A stretch of 64,000 nt of DNA from positions 744,001 to 808,000 of the forward strand of contig NZ_JAEHHL010000001.1 in assembly GCF_016623495.1 (NCBI RefSeq). Reading direction: 5' to 3'. This DNA is from Thermohalobaculum xanthum (GTDB lineage: Bacteria > Pseudomonadota > Alphaproteobacteria > Rhodobacterales > Rhodobacteraceae). Below are positions 17,307 through 25,377 of this stretch, piece after piece. How positions within the stretch are numbered: the stretch's first letter is position 1; every line of letters begins with the position of its first letter. The notes below the pieces were generated by a model, which was not told where the DNA came from, made no database searches, and worked only from the letters and a program-made list of their open reading frames with translations. Both the position numbers and the translations under genes were made by a program.

Positions 17307-18488
17307 TCAGCAAGAAATTTCTATGAGCTCGCGCGGCGAGTGCGTCAGCAAGCGGCAACCATCCCGTCCCACAAGGACCATGTCCTCGAGCTTTACCATT
17401 CCGGCCTGCTCGTCACACACGTGCAATTCGACCGCCAGGATCATGCCTTCCCGGATCGGCTCGCGGCCACCGCGCGACAGGAAGGGTGGCTCGTTGAGAT
17501 CCAGGCCGACGCCGTGGCCCACAAAATGCGCCTGCTTGCCATCGGGAAACTTCAGAAAGGCGTCATGCAGTCCCAGCCTGTCTGCGTGAAAGCAGGCCCT
17601 GGCAAAGACATCCCCCGAACTCATGCCTGGCAAGATGTCGGCGATCAGCCCGTCTGCCACGTCACGCAGCCGCTCGTAGAGCCGGGCAGTCTCGTCGCTC
17701 GGGCGCCCCATGCAATATGTGCGGGTCTGGTCGCCGTGGTAGCCTTGGACACAGGTCGGGATATCGACGATCACGAGGTCGCCCGCCCGGATCGATCGAC
17801 GGCCAGCTCCGGCGGGCACGGCAGCGCTCAGACCACAGCCCGAGATCGTGAACACCACGCCGCTGATCCGCCCGATGTTCTCGCCCGATGCGAGGGGGCC
17901 GCGGCCCATGGTGAAGTCCGGCTGACGGACGAAATACACGCCCTCGTGCCCTGCCCGGCGCTGGCCATCCTCGACGAACGCCGACGCCTCCAACTCGCTG
18001 ATGCCGGGGCGCCAGTTTTCCACGGCCGCCCTGTGCCCGGCGTCAAGTGCAGCGGTTGCCAGTTCAATGGCGGCGACTTCTTTGCTGTCCTTGATCATTC
18101 TCTGATCCAGGATGTCCGAAGAGATATCGACCAGCCGCGTGTCATGCAGCTGCTCTTGCAGCTTTCGATATTGTGGGACCGTCATCAGATCGAGTTCCGC
18201 CCCAATCACCAGCCCGGCGGTGTTGTGACCGAATACGCTGGACACGATCCTCTCGAGACTTCCCTCTCGAAGAATCCGATCGCCGCTCAGAGCGGACTGG
18301 GTCTGCGCGAAATCGAGCCCCGCGCGGACAAACAGGAAGGCGTCAGATGGCAAGACGACCAGCCATCCGGGTTGTGCCGTGCCGGTGTAGTAATAGATGT
18401 CCCTGGACGCATGGGTCATTGCCCCCGAGAGGTCGCGCTCCCTGATGCGGTCTTGAAGGCAAGCGATACGCTCTTGAAACCGTGCCAT
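17307..18488 (-). CDS. M24-family metallopeptidase-like protein (Xaa-Pro aminopeptidase / creatinase fold)
   Basis: A 393-residue protein with an N-terminal creatinase-type domain (about 1-150) and a pita-bread catalytic domain. The five M24 metal ligands can be placed: Asp in IVDIPTCVQG, Asp in YHGDQTRTY, His in HFVGHGVGLDLNEPPF, Glu in ILAVELHV and Glu in VKLEDMVLV. Ribosome-binding AGGAAAGA precedes the ATG. It lies 142 bases after meaB in the same direction and may be the last gene of the mutase operon. Substrate is unknown: Xaa-Pro peptides, creatine-like amidines or ectoine derivatives are all possible for this fold. Confidence 0.82.
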   Translation of the reverse strand: MARFQERIACLQDRIRERDLSGAMTHASRDIYYYTGTAQPGWLVVLPSDAFLFVRAGLDFAQTQSALSGDRILREGSLERIVSSVFGHNTAGLVIGAELDLMTVPQYRKLQEQLHDTRLVDISSDILDQRMIKDSKEVAAIELATAALDAGHRAAVENWRPGISELEASAFVEDGQRRAGHEGVYFVRQPDFTMGRGPLASGENIGRISGVVFTISGCGLSAAVPAGAGRRSIRAGDLVIVDIPTCVQGYHGDQTRTYCMGRPSDETARLYERLRDVADGLIADILPGMSSGDVFARACFHADRLGLHDAFLKFPDGKQAHFVGHGVGLDLNEPPFLSRGGREPIREGMILAVELHVCDEQAGMVKLEDMVLVGRDGCRLLTHSPRELIEISC

Positions 18489-18630
18489 TCTTGATCGTCT
18501 TTCCTGGGGTTACCGCATCAACGGACGACAGCTTCCAATCGTTGGGGCCGGCGTCTCTCGTCTTCTCGGGAAGCCATCTGCGCTCGAAAGCATGGGCGCC
18601 CCCGCCACTTGGCAAGGGGCTCGCCGCGCC

Positions 18631-19566
18631 TCAGTTGCGCGAGCCCGCGGCAAGCGCTGCGAGTGACTGCTTCACGACGCGTTCGAGTTCTTCCGGCTCA
18701 AGGCTGCCGATATCCTTTCCGGCGATGCTCTCCGTGATCCGGCCCGCCAGTCTCTGAACCTCGATGGCCAATTTGCGCGCATTCCTTCGGGCTGCCCGGT
18801 CGGTGCCCGCCGCCTCAAGCCGGTCGTCGAGGACACGGCAGAGTTCGGCGACACCAAGGCCGGTCGAGGCGGCCACGCGCAGAACCGACACCCCTTGCTT
18901 GTCACCGGCGCGCAGCGACAGCATTGCTTCAAGATGCTTCGCGGTCTGCTCGGCATCGTCACGGTCCGCCTTGTTCACCACCAGCACGTCCGCAATTTCC
19001 AGGATACCTGCCTTGATCGCCTGAAGCTCGTCGCCCAGCCCGGGCGCCGAGATCACCACGCTCAGATCCGCAACTTGCGAGATCTCCGTCTCGGACTGCC
19101 CCGCACCGACGGTCTCGATCAGGATAAGAGGCCACCCGGCCGCATCCATCACGTCAGCCATATCCTGCGCTGCCAGGCAAAGCCCGCCCAGATGACCGCG
19201 CGCCGAGACCGAGCGAATGAAGACCCCATCATCAAGGCTGTGCGCCCCCATGCGCGTCCGGTCCCCCAGGACTGCGCCACCAGAAATCGGGCTAACAGGG
19301 TCCACCGCGAGAACCGCCACCGGTTGCCCCTTCCTGCGCCACTCGTGGATGAGCGCATCAACCAGTGTCGATTTGCCCGCGCCCGGCGGGCCGGTGAAAC
19401 CGATTACGCGCGCCCGGCCGATGTCCCCGCGCAACGCGTCAAGAAGCGCCTTGCCGTCTTCGCCGCCGTTCTCCGCAAGCGTCAAAGCCCGACCAAGCGC
19501 GCGCCGGTCGCCGTCTCGCACCCTTTGCGCCAGGCGCTCGGCACGGGATGTCGGCTCGGTGGACAT
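18631..19566 (-). CDS. meaB: MeaB-type G-protein chaperone of B12-dependent acyl-CoA mutase
   Basis: A 311-residue P-loop GTPase with Walker A GFTGPPGAGKSTL, the MeaB motif ETVGAGQSE, NKAD guanine-specificity motif and the VDPVSPISGGAVLGDR-type switch segment. MeaB proteins guard mutase holoenzyme assembly and eject inactivated cobalamin. Its start codon directly follows the stop of the mutase large subunit, so its client is almost certainly that enzyme. The older name ArgK for this family reflects a mistaken role in arginine transport. Confidence 0.93.
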   Translation of the reverse strand: MSTEPTSRAERLAQRVRDGDRRALGRALTLAENGGEDGKALLDALRGDIGRARVIGFTGPPGAGKSTLVDALIHEWRRKGQPVAVLAVDPVSPISGGAVLGDRTRMGAHSLDDGVFIRSVSARGHLGGLCLAAQDMADVMDAAGWPLILIETVGAGQSETEISQVADLSVVISAPGLGDELQAIKAGILEIADVLVVNKADRDDAEQTAKHLEAMLSLRAGDKQGVSVLRVAASTGLGVAELCRVLDDRLEAAGTDRAARRNARKLAIEVQRLAGRITESIAGKDIGSLEPEELERVVKQSLAALAAGSRN

Positions 19567-21246
19567 TCATGCCACCATCTGGGGGTGGCCGAACCCGAGC
19601 TCGCGCCTGAGGCACGCGATGATCTCGCCATGCGTCACGCCGACCAGTGCCGCATCCACAACTTTCTCGTAGACGTTCTCCGACCCGTTCGCGGCACGGG
19701 CGAGGTCGTCGAGCGCCGCGCTCACCGCGCGTTTGTCCCGGGCCGCCTTGAATGCCCGGAACTCTGCGACCTGCGCCTCCATCGCCGCGCGGTCGGGGCG
19801 ATAGGTTTCCACCTCCTGCACCTCGGCCTCGGCCTGGTAGCAGTTCACGCCAACGACCTTCTCCGCCCCGGATTCGATGCGATTCTGATACGCAAGAGCC
19901 GACTTGCCGATCATGCGCTGGACGATCCCGGCATCGACCGCCTTGTACATGCCGCCGGCCTTCTCGATGACGTCCATGACCTCGAGGATCTTTTCCTCCA
20001 TCTCGTTGGTCAGGGCCTCGACGTAATAGGAGCCGCCCAGAGGGTCGATCACGTCGCAAAGATGGGCTTCTTCGCGCAGGATGTTCTGGGTCGCGACCGC
20101 GATCCGCGCCGACGCTTCGGTCGGGCAGGCCAGCGCCTCGTCAAAGCCGTCCGTATGCATCGACTGGAGGCCACCGAAGATGCCGGCGATCGCCTGCGCC
20201 GTGACCCGGGCGATGTTGTTGAGCGGTTGCTGCTGGGTCAGGTCCACGCCCGAGGTCTGGCCGTGGAACTTGAACCTCCAGGACCTCGGATCCTTCGCGC
20301 CGAACCTGTCGCGCGCGATCCGCGCCCAGATCCGTCGGCCCGCCCGGAACTTCGCCACCTCCTCGAAGAAACTGATCGAGATGTCGAAGAAGAATGTGAA
20401 CCGCCGCAAGATGTTGTCGGGATCCATGCCGGCGTTGATGCAGTCCTCGGCGTATTGGATCGCCGTGGACAGGGTCAGGCCCATGGTCTCGGCCGGCGTG
20501 GCGCCGGCCTGCTGCATATGCTGGCCGACGACGGAAACCGGATTCCAGTTCGGCACGTGCTCGCGGCAGAACTTGACGTGATCGACGAAGACACGCCGCG
20601 CGCCCGGCTGGCTGAGGCGGTAAAACATGTGGTTCGCCACGTAGTGCGAGATATAGTCCGACTGGTTCGCCGTGCCGGTGATCTTGTCGAACGGAACGCC
20701 GCGCCGCTTGGCCACGCCCAGAAGGAACGCGAACAGGGTAAACGGCGTCGGGTCATTCATCGCGGTCGAGATCCGGTCAATCGGAACGCCGTCGAGCGCG
20801 GCATCCATGTGATCGACCGTGTTGACGACCGTGCCGCAAGTGCCCAGCAGCGGGATCGGGCTTTCGTCGCAGTCAATTCCCCTGAAGCCGGAGTTGCAGG
20901 GCAACAGGCTGATGGCAGTAGCGCCCTGCTGCAGCAGCATCCGAACGCGCTGGTTATAGTCCTGCGGCGTGCCGAGACCGATCAGCTGCCTTTGGGTCCA
21001 GGTGCGCCCGCGATGCATCGTATTGTAGATGCCGCGCGTGTAAGGCGGCTCGCCCGGCATTCCCAGATCGTCCGCATAGCGGTCCTCGGACCAGTCGAGC
21101 GGCGTGTAGAGCGGCCGCACCTCGATGCCCGAGCGGTTCACAACCGCCCGGTCGCGCCCGATCTCGCGCTCGTACCGCGCATTCCAGTCGTCGAAGGATG
21201 CCTGCAGGTTCCGAGCATCCGCGTTGTCATGGAATTTCGTCATCAT
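19567..21246 (-). CDS. Coenzyme-B12-dependent acyl-CoA mutase, large (catalytic) subunit, atypical specificity
   Basis: A 559-residue stand-alone catalytic chain of the methylmalonyl-CoA mutase superfamily, without the B12-binding domain, which is supplied by the next gene. Catalytic His is kept (His243 in GQHMQQAGA, equal to MCM His244). The substrate-pocket positions differ: the RQY of methylmalonyl-CoA mutase (Tyr89) is RQL here (Leu88), the Arg207 position is Asn205 (YVANHMF), and MCM Tyr243 is Gln242. Known classes use Tyr/Arg (methylmalonyl), Phe/Gln (isobutyryl) or Ile/Gln (2-hydroxyisobutyryl); numbers are from memory. The Leu/Asn pair fits none. Carbon-skeleton rearrangement of a branched acyl-CoA is expected; the substrate is unknown. 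Confidence 0.9.
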   Translation of the reverse strand: MMTKFHDNADARNLQASFDDWNARYEREIGRDRAVVNRSGIEVRPLYTPLDWSEDRYADDLGMPGEPPYTRGIYNTMHRGRTWTQRQLIGLGTPQDYNQRVRMLLQQGATAISLLPCNSGFRGIDCDESPIPLLGTCGTVVNTVDHMDAALDGVPIDRISTAMNDPTPFTLFAFLLGVAKRRGVPFDKITGTANQSDYISHYVANHMFYRLSQPGARRVFVDHVKFCREHVPNWNPVSVVGQHMQQAGATPAETMGLTLSTAIQYAEDCINAGMDPDNILRRFTFFFDISISFFEEVAKFRAGRRIWARIARDRFGAKDPRSWRFKFHGQTSGVDLTQQQPLNNIARVTAQAIAGIFGGLQSMHTDGFDEALACPTEASARIAVATQNILREEAHLCDVIDPLGGSYYVEALTNEMEEKILEVMDVIEKAGGMYKAVDAGIVQRMIGKSALAYQNRIESGAEKVVGVNCYQAEAEVQEVETYRPDRAAMEAQVAEFRAFKAARDKRAVSAALDDLARAANGSENVYEKVVDAALVGVTHGEIIACLRRELGFGHPQMVA

Positions 21247-21671
21247 GCGATCTCCGCTGCTTCGCGCGCGATACGGGCCTCTTGAGCAAGGCGGCGCACG
21301 GTTTCGACGATCTCCTGGCTGGTGGCGCCCGGATTGAAGACGGCGCTGACCCCGGCCGAAATCAGCTCGGGCTGTTCGTTCTGAGGGATGATCCCGCCAA
21401 CGATGACGCGCACGTGGTGAAGCCCCGCCTCGCGAAGCGCGCCAACCAGTTCAGGCAGGATGAGATGGTCCGTGGCCAGCGAGCTGACACCGACAACGTC
21501 GACGTCTTCCTGAAGAGCCAGGTTCACGACCGCCGCGATTTCCTGCCATGGCGGCGTGTAGATCACCTCCATGCCGGCATCACGCAGATAGGCCGCCACG
21601 ACACGGCTGCCCCGATCATGGCCGTCGAATCCGATTTTCGTGACCAGCACTCTCTCCGGATATCCCATCAT
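21243..21671 (-). CDS. Cobalamin-binding small subunit of the acyl-CoA mutase
   Basis: A 142-residue Rossmann-like domain with the complete B12 base-off/His-on motif: DGHDRG (DxHxxG), VSSLATDH (SxL) and VGGIIP (GG). Alone it matches the C-terminal domain of methylmalonyl-CoA mutase; paired with the 559-residue chain it gives the two-subunit layout of isobutyryl- and 2-hydroxyisobutyryl-CoA mutases. It overlaps tetR upstream and the large-subunit gene downstream by four bases each, so the three are co-transcribed. Adenosylcobalamin is the expected cofactor. Confidence 0.93.
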   Translation of the reverse strand: MMGYPERVLVTKIGFDGHDRGSRVVAAYLRDAGMEVIYTPPWQEIAAVVNLALQEDVDVVGVSSLATDHLILPELVGALREAGLHHVRVIVGGIIPQNEQPELISAGVSAVFNPGATSQEIVETVRRLAQEARIAREAAEIA

Positions 21672-22270
21672 TCCGATCCTTCTGACTGGGTGCGGGCGGT
21701 GCAGCGGAAAAGACGTACGAGCTCTTGGGCAATCTCTGCCGGGCCGGTTCCGCCGGGCTGATACCAGACCTGCACATGGTTCACCGCCCCGATCAGGAAC
21801 AGTCTCAGCAGCCGTCGATCAACGTCCCCGGGAAGGGGCAACGCTGCGACCAGGCTCTTCAGGATTGCTTCGTATCTGTCGCGCAGCTCGACCAGATCGG
21901 CTTCGGCGGACGGGACCGCATCCGGCAGGATCCGGATGATGACACTCGCATAGGCGGTCGGTTCGATGATCATCCCGATATGGGTGGTGAGCATCCGTTC
22001 AAGCCGCACCCAGGGGTCGTTTTCATCCGCAAGTGCATCGAGCACCCGTGCCGTCAGGCGCTTCACCCCCTCCTCGTAGACCGCGACGAGCAGCGCTTCC
22101 TTGTTCGGGTAGTGGTAATAGATCGAGCCGGGACGCATGCCGCAGCTCTCGGCAATGTCCCGCATCGTGGTCGCCTGGTAGCCACGCGTCGAAAACAACT
22201 CGGCCGCGCTGTCGAGCAGCGTTTCGATGCGGTTGTTCGAGCGAGTCGCCGTTTTCATGTCCGACACCAT
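21668..22270 (-). CDS. TetR/AcrR-family regulator of the acyl-CoA mutase operon
   Basis: A 200-residue regulator with an N-terminal TetR helix-turn-helix (about 15-60; FSTRGYQATTMRDIAESCGMRPGSIYYHYPNKEAL) and a C-terminal ligand domain. It is first in the operon, overlapping the B12-subunit gene, and a palindrome CAAACGTTTG lies eight bases upstream of its start, which suggests autorepression. TetR regulators of fatty-acid and branched-acyl-CoA pathways often sense acyl-CoAs, so the mutase substrate or product is a plausible effector. A second ATG at 22258 is an equally possible start. Confidence 0.88.
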   Translation of the reverse strand: MVSDMKTATRSNNRIETLLDSAAELFSTRGYQATTMRDIAESCGMRPGSIYYHYPNKEALLVAVYEEGVKRLTARVLDALADENDPWVRLERMLTTHIGMIIEPTAYASVIIRILPDAVPSAEADLVELRDRYEAILKSLVAALPLPGDVDRRLLRLFLIGAVNHVQVWYQPGGTGPAEIAQELVRLFRCTARTQSEGSE

Positions 22271-22277
22271 AACCTAA

Positions 22278-22287
22278 CAAACGTTTG
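22278..22287. promoter_or_regulatory. Candidate TetR operator CAAACGTTTG
   Basis: A perfect 10-base palindrome inside the longer imperfect dyad CTAACAAACGTTTGGTTAAC, immediately upstream of the tetR start. PsrA/FadR-type TetR regulators recognise CAAAC...GTTTG half sites, so the location and sequence both fit autoregulation of the mutase operon. Confidence 0.5.
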
Positions 22288-22427
22288 GTTAACACGATCG
22301 TGAAAATCGTTCAAGCGCCCAGCAGAGGCAATCGCGCTCAAGGCGACACGCCTCCGTCTCGCCTGCAGGAGAAACGTGCATCGGAAGCGGGCTCTCAATC
22401 GCCTACGATGGCCGACCGCCCTGATTT

Positions 22428-22898
22428 TCAGTAGTGCTCAGGCGCCCAGTTGAGGAACAGCCCGACATCCCCCGGCAGATCGTCCGGAAAGTTGATGATG
22501 GCGGCTTTCAGCCGATACCCCTGCGGCTTGGCGAAGCCCTCGTATCGCTCGTACAACTCCTTCGCCTTTCCCTGGAGCGTCGAGGGCCAGGCCTTGTCAC
22601 CATTGTTGATCGCGCGCCCGCCATCGGTGCACAGCTTGGCCGGAAAGCTGTAGACCATCGCCTCCATCGCGCCGTCCTTGACGGCGTTCATGACGAGGCG
22701 TCGGATCAGGGTACGCTCCTTCTCGGTGACGTGCTCGGTCATGAATTTCGTAATGAACTCGGACCGCTCCTTCTCTTCAGCCTCGCGGGCCTTGTCCTTC
22801 CGCGCCATTTCTTCCAGCTGCTTTTCGAGCAGCATCCGTCGCAGGTCTTCGGCACTGGGAACGCCGCTCGGCGGGGTCTTCGAGTGATCCGAGCTCAT
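22428..22898 (-). CDS. Conserved protein of unknown function
   Basis: A 156-residue cytoplasmic protein. The first 60 residues are highly charged and helical (EKQLEEMARKDKAREAEEKERSEF). The rest is compact, with segments such as MEAMVYSFPAKLCTDGGRAI and LKAAIINFPDDLPGDVGLFL that look conserved. The frame is well preserved and starts behind an AGGGA-like site, so I take it as real. I do not recognise a domain with a known role. It is a single gene with noncoding sequence on both sides (157 and 822 bases). Confidence 0.7.
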   Translation of the reverse strand: MSSDHSKTPPSGVPSAEDLRRMLLEKQLEEMARKDKAREAEEKERSEFITKFMTEHVTEKERTLIRRLVMNAVKDGAMEAMVYSFPAKLCTDGGRAINNGDKAWPSTLQGKAKELYERYEGFAKPQGYRLKAAIINFPDDLPGDVGLFLNWAPEHY

Positions 22899-23720
22899 TT
22901 TTCCCTCTCCCAGTTTTCCGGCGGATCGCTTCAGTGCACCCAGGCTTGATCGCCCTTCCCTGTCCGCTCGCCTGACGAGAGGACAGGATCATCGTGTGTT
23001 TCCGAGAATGGTCTTCCCGAGCGCCGCCGATCACAAAATCAATTCGCGAGGAAGGTATCATACGGGGCCCCTCTGACAATGCTGCACGAAGGACCCGAAC
23101 CTGCCTTGCCCGCCACGTGCAAATGGTGGTGGGGACACAGCTGCTTTGCAGCCCACCGAAGGACCGCCGTTCACATGGATCGCGACACCGATCGCCACGA
23201 CGATCTCCTCACGGGTCGCCCGGGGCATGCCGCCGCTCCAGCATGACAGCCAAGAGCTCCGACCGATATGGCAGTGATCCCGATTGCGGGCGCGGCCCGC
23301 ATCTTCGTCGTCGTGACGAGCGAGCCCGGTGTCATCGCTGCCTTGGCGCAGCCACGGAACGCGGCAGTTCTACGTCACGAAAGGCCTTTCAACGATCGGT
23401 CATCGGGCGTCGGTAAACTCCAAGAATGCGCGGCAGTCATCGATCACTGTCCGATACCCCAGGCACGGCTGGAATCGGGCAAGTTTAACACCTGAATTCA
23501 AGTGTTTCCCGTGCATTTGGCAGATCCAAACTGCAAAACTTGCATTGATAGCCAGGAGCCCGCCAGACATTGCTGCGCGCGCCGCGATCCTCGCGGTCGA
23601 CCCGCGCTCAGACATGCACTAATCATTGATCATGACCATCCGGCGGATCCCGCTCAGACCGAGTCGGCAAAGGACGACGAGCGGCAACCCCGCGCAACAA
23701 ACGGCAAGGGAGCAATCACA
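22899..23720. promoter_or_regulatory. 822-base noncoding region upstream of the oligopeptide-binding gene, with operator-like palindromes
   Basis: No credible gene is seen. At 23487-23506 there is a 20-base palindrome, AACACCTGAATTCAAGTGTT, with a single mismatched pair, and at 23516-23530 a second dyad, TTTGG-cagat-CCAAA. Both are in a locally AT-richer patch about 200 bases ahead of the binding-protein start and are likely regulator sites. The remainder, about 23000-23480, has broken short frames and may contain decayed coding sequence that I could not identify. Confidence 0.45.
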
Positions 23721-25310
23721 ATGACCAACAAGAACGGAACAAGCAAAACCGGCGGAATCCTTCGGCCCGACAGGCGCAGTTTCCTCGGTGGAACGGCTGC
23801 GCTCGGCCTGGCCGCGGGTCTCGGACCTGCGCTGCTGCCACGTGACCTGAGAGCCGCCGAACCCAAGAAAGGCGGCAAGCTACGGGTTGCGATGCAACAG
23901 GGCGCAACGACCGACAGCCTCGATCCGCAGACCTACACAGACACCTTCATGCTCTCGATCGGTTTCGGCACGCATGGCACGCTGACCGAGATCAACCCCG
24001 AGGGCGAACTGGTCGGCGACCTCGCGGAAAGCTGGGAAGCGAGCACGGACGCCAAGACTTGGACGTTCCGGATCCGCAAGGGCGTCGAGTTCTCGGACGG
24101 CAAGACGCTGACCGCTGACGACGTCATCGCCTCGATCAACCACCACAGGGGCGAGGACTCGAAGTCGGCGGCAAAGTCGAACGTCGACCCGATCGCCGAG
24201 ATCCGCAAGCCTGACGACAACACCGTGGTGTTCGACCTGAAGAACGGCAATGCCGACTTCCCTTACCTGATGGCGGACTATCACCTCCTGATCATGCCGG
24301 CCGTCGACGGCAAGGCGGACTGGGAGAATTACATCGGGACCGGCGGCTACGTCCTCGACACCTTCGAGCCCGGCATCCGCGCCACGCTCAAGCGCAACCC
24401 GAACTACTGGAAGCCGGGACGCGCCCATATCGACGAGATCGAGATGGTAGTGATCGCGGATCCCGCGGCTCGCCAGAATGCGCTGATCACGGGCGAGGTA
24501 GACTATCTGCAGCGCGCCGATCTGAAGACCGTGCATCTGCTCGCGCGGCGTCCCGAGATCCATATCGAGGAATCGACCGGCTTCCTGCACTACACGGCGC
24601 CGATGATCACCACTAATTCTCCTTACGATTCAAACGAGTTGAGGCTTGCGATCAAGCACGGCATCAACCGTGACGAGTTGCTGGAGAAGATCCTGCGCGG
24701 CCATGGCGCAATCGGCAACGACCATCCGATCGCGCCCTCGGTGCCGTTCTGGGCCGATCTCGAACAACGGACCTACGACCCCGACAAAGCGAAGTTCCAT
24801 CTCAAGAAGTCCGGGTATGAAGGTGTTACTCTTGATCTTTCTGCCGCAGACGCAGCCTATGCCGGCGCCGTCGACGCGGCGGTTCTGATGAAGGAGCAGC
24901 TGGCGGCTGCGGGAATGGACATCAATGTCGTCCGCGAGCCCAACGACGGCTACTGGTCCAATGTCTGGATGAAGAAGGACTGGTGCCAGTGCTACTGGGG
25001 CGGCCGGCCGACCTGCGACTGGATGTTCAGCCAGGCTTATGCCGAGGGCGCCAACTGGAACGACACCTATTGGAGCAACGAGCGCTTCAACGTGCTGCTC
25101 AAGCAGGGCCGCGCCGAGCTCAACCCGTCGGTTCGCGCCGAGATCTATCGCGAGATGCAACAGATCGTGCGCGACGATGGCGGCGTCGTGGTCTGGGCCT
25201 TCGCGAACTATGTCGATGCCCGCACCGACAAGGTCCAGCACGGCGAGAAGGTCGCAGCCAACTGGGACATGGATGGCGGCCGCTTCATGGAGCGCTGGTG
25301 GGTGGCCTGA
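23721..25310 (+). CDS. Oligopeptide/dipeptide-type ABC transporter substrate-binding protein (Tat-exported)
   Basis: A 529-residue family-5 extracytoplasmic solute-binding protein. The N-terminus has a twin-arginine signal (DRRSFLGGTAALGLAAGLG). The mature start (KKGGKLRVAMQQGATTDSLDPQTY) and the segment GELVGDLAESWEASTDAKTWTFRIRKGVEFSDGKTL are typical. The chosen ATG has an AAGGGA site; the longer frame upstream would bury the signal. No permease or ATPase gene accompanies it. Its only partner is the CocE-type hydrolase downstream, so it may feed a transporter encoded elsewhere. Confidence 0.88.
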   Translation: MTNKNGTSKTGGILRPDRRSFLGGTAALGLAAGLGPALLPRDLRAAEPKKGGKLRVAMQQGATTDSLDPQTYTDTFMLSIGFGTHGTLTEINPEGELVGDLAESWEASTDAKTWTFRIRKGVEFSDGKTLTADDVIASINHHRGEDSKSAAKSNVDPIAEIRKPDDNTVVFDLKNGNADFPYLMADYHLLIMPAVDGKADWENYIGTGGYVLDTFEPGIRATLKRNPNYWKPGRAHIDEIEMVVIADPAARQNALITGEVDYLQRADLKTVHLLARRPEIHIEESTGFLHYTAPMITTNSPYDSNELRLAIKHGINRDELLEKILRGHGAIGNDHPIAPSVPFWADLEQRTYDPDKAKFHLKKSGYEGVTLDLSAADAAYAGAVDAAVLMKEQLAAAGMDINVVREPNDGYWSNVWMKKDWCQCYWGGRPTCDWMFSQAYAEGANWNDTYWSNERFNVLLKQGRAELNPSVRAEIYREMQQIVRDDGGVVVWAFANYVDARTDKVQHGEKVAANWDMDGGRFMERWWVA

Positions 25311-25335
25311 CCCCGCTTTTCGCGTAACGATTTCC

Positions 25336-25360
25336 CCTCCGGCGGTCCATCCGCCGGAGG
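25336..25360 (+). terminator. Perfect hairpin between the binding-protein gene and the CocE-type gene
   Basis: Arms CCTCCGGCGG (25336-25345) and CCGCCGGAGG (25351-25360) around a TCCAT loop. There is no T-run behind it, so partial termination or mRNA stabilisation is more likely than full termination. The downstream gene's GGAGGT ribosome-binding site follows directly. Confidence 0.6.
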
Positions 25361-25377
25361 GCGTCGGAGGTATTCCC

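Noticed and set aside
17307-18488. DMSP lyase DddP, which shares the M24 fold
   Set aside because: Length and sequence, including the N-terminal domain and ligand surroundings, do not resemble the DddP sequence I remember.
18895-21285. A 796-codon plus-strand frame across the mutase and meaB genes
   Set aside because: Antisense to two clearly recognised proteins with intact motifs.
19567-21671. Ordinary methylmalonyl-CoA mutase
   Set aside because: The carboxylate-binding Arg and the stacking Tyr are replaced by Asn and Leu, and the enzyme is split in two subunits.
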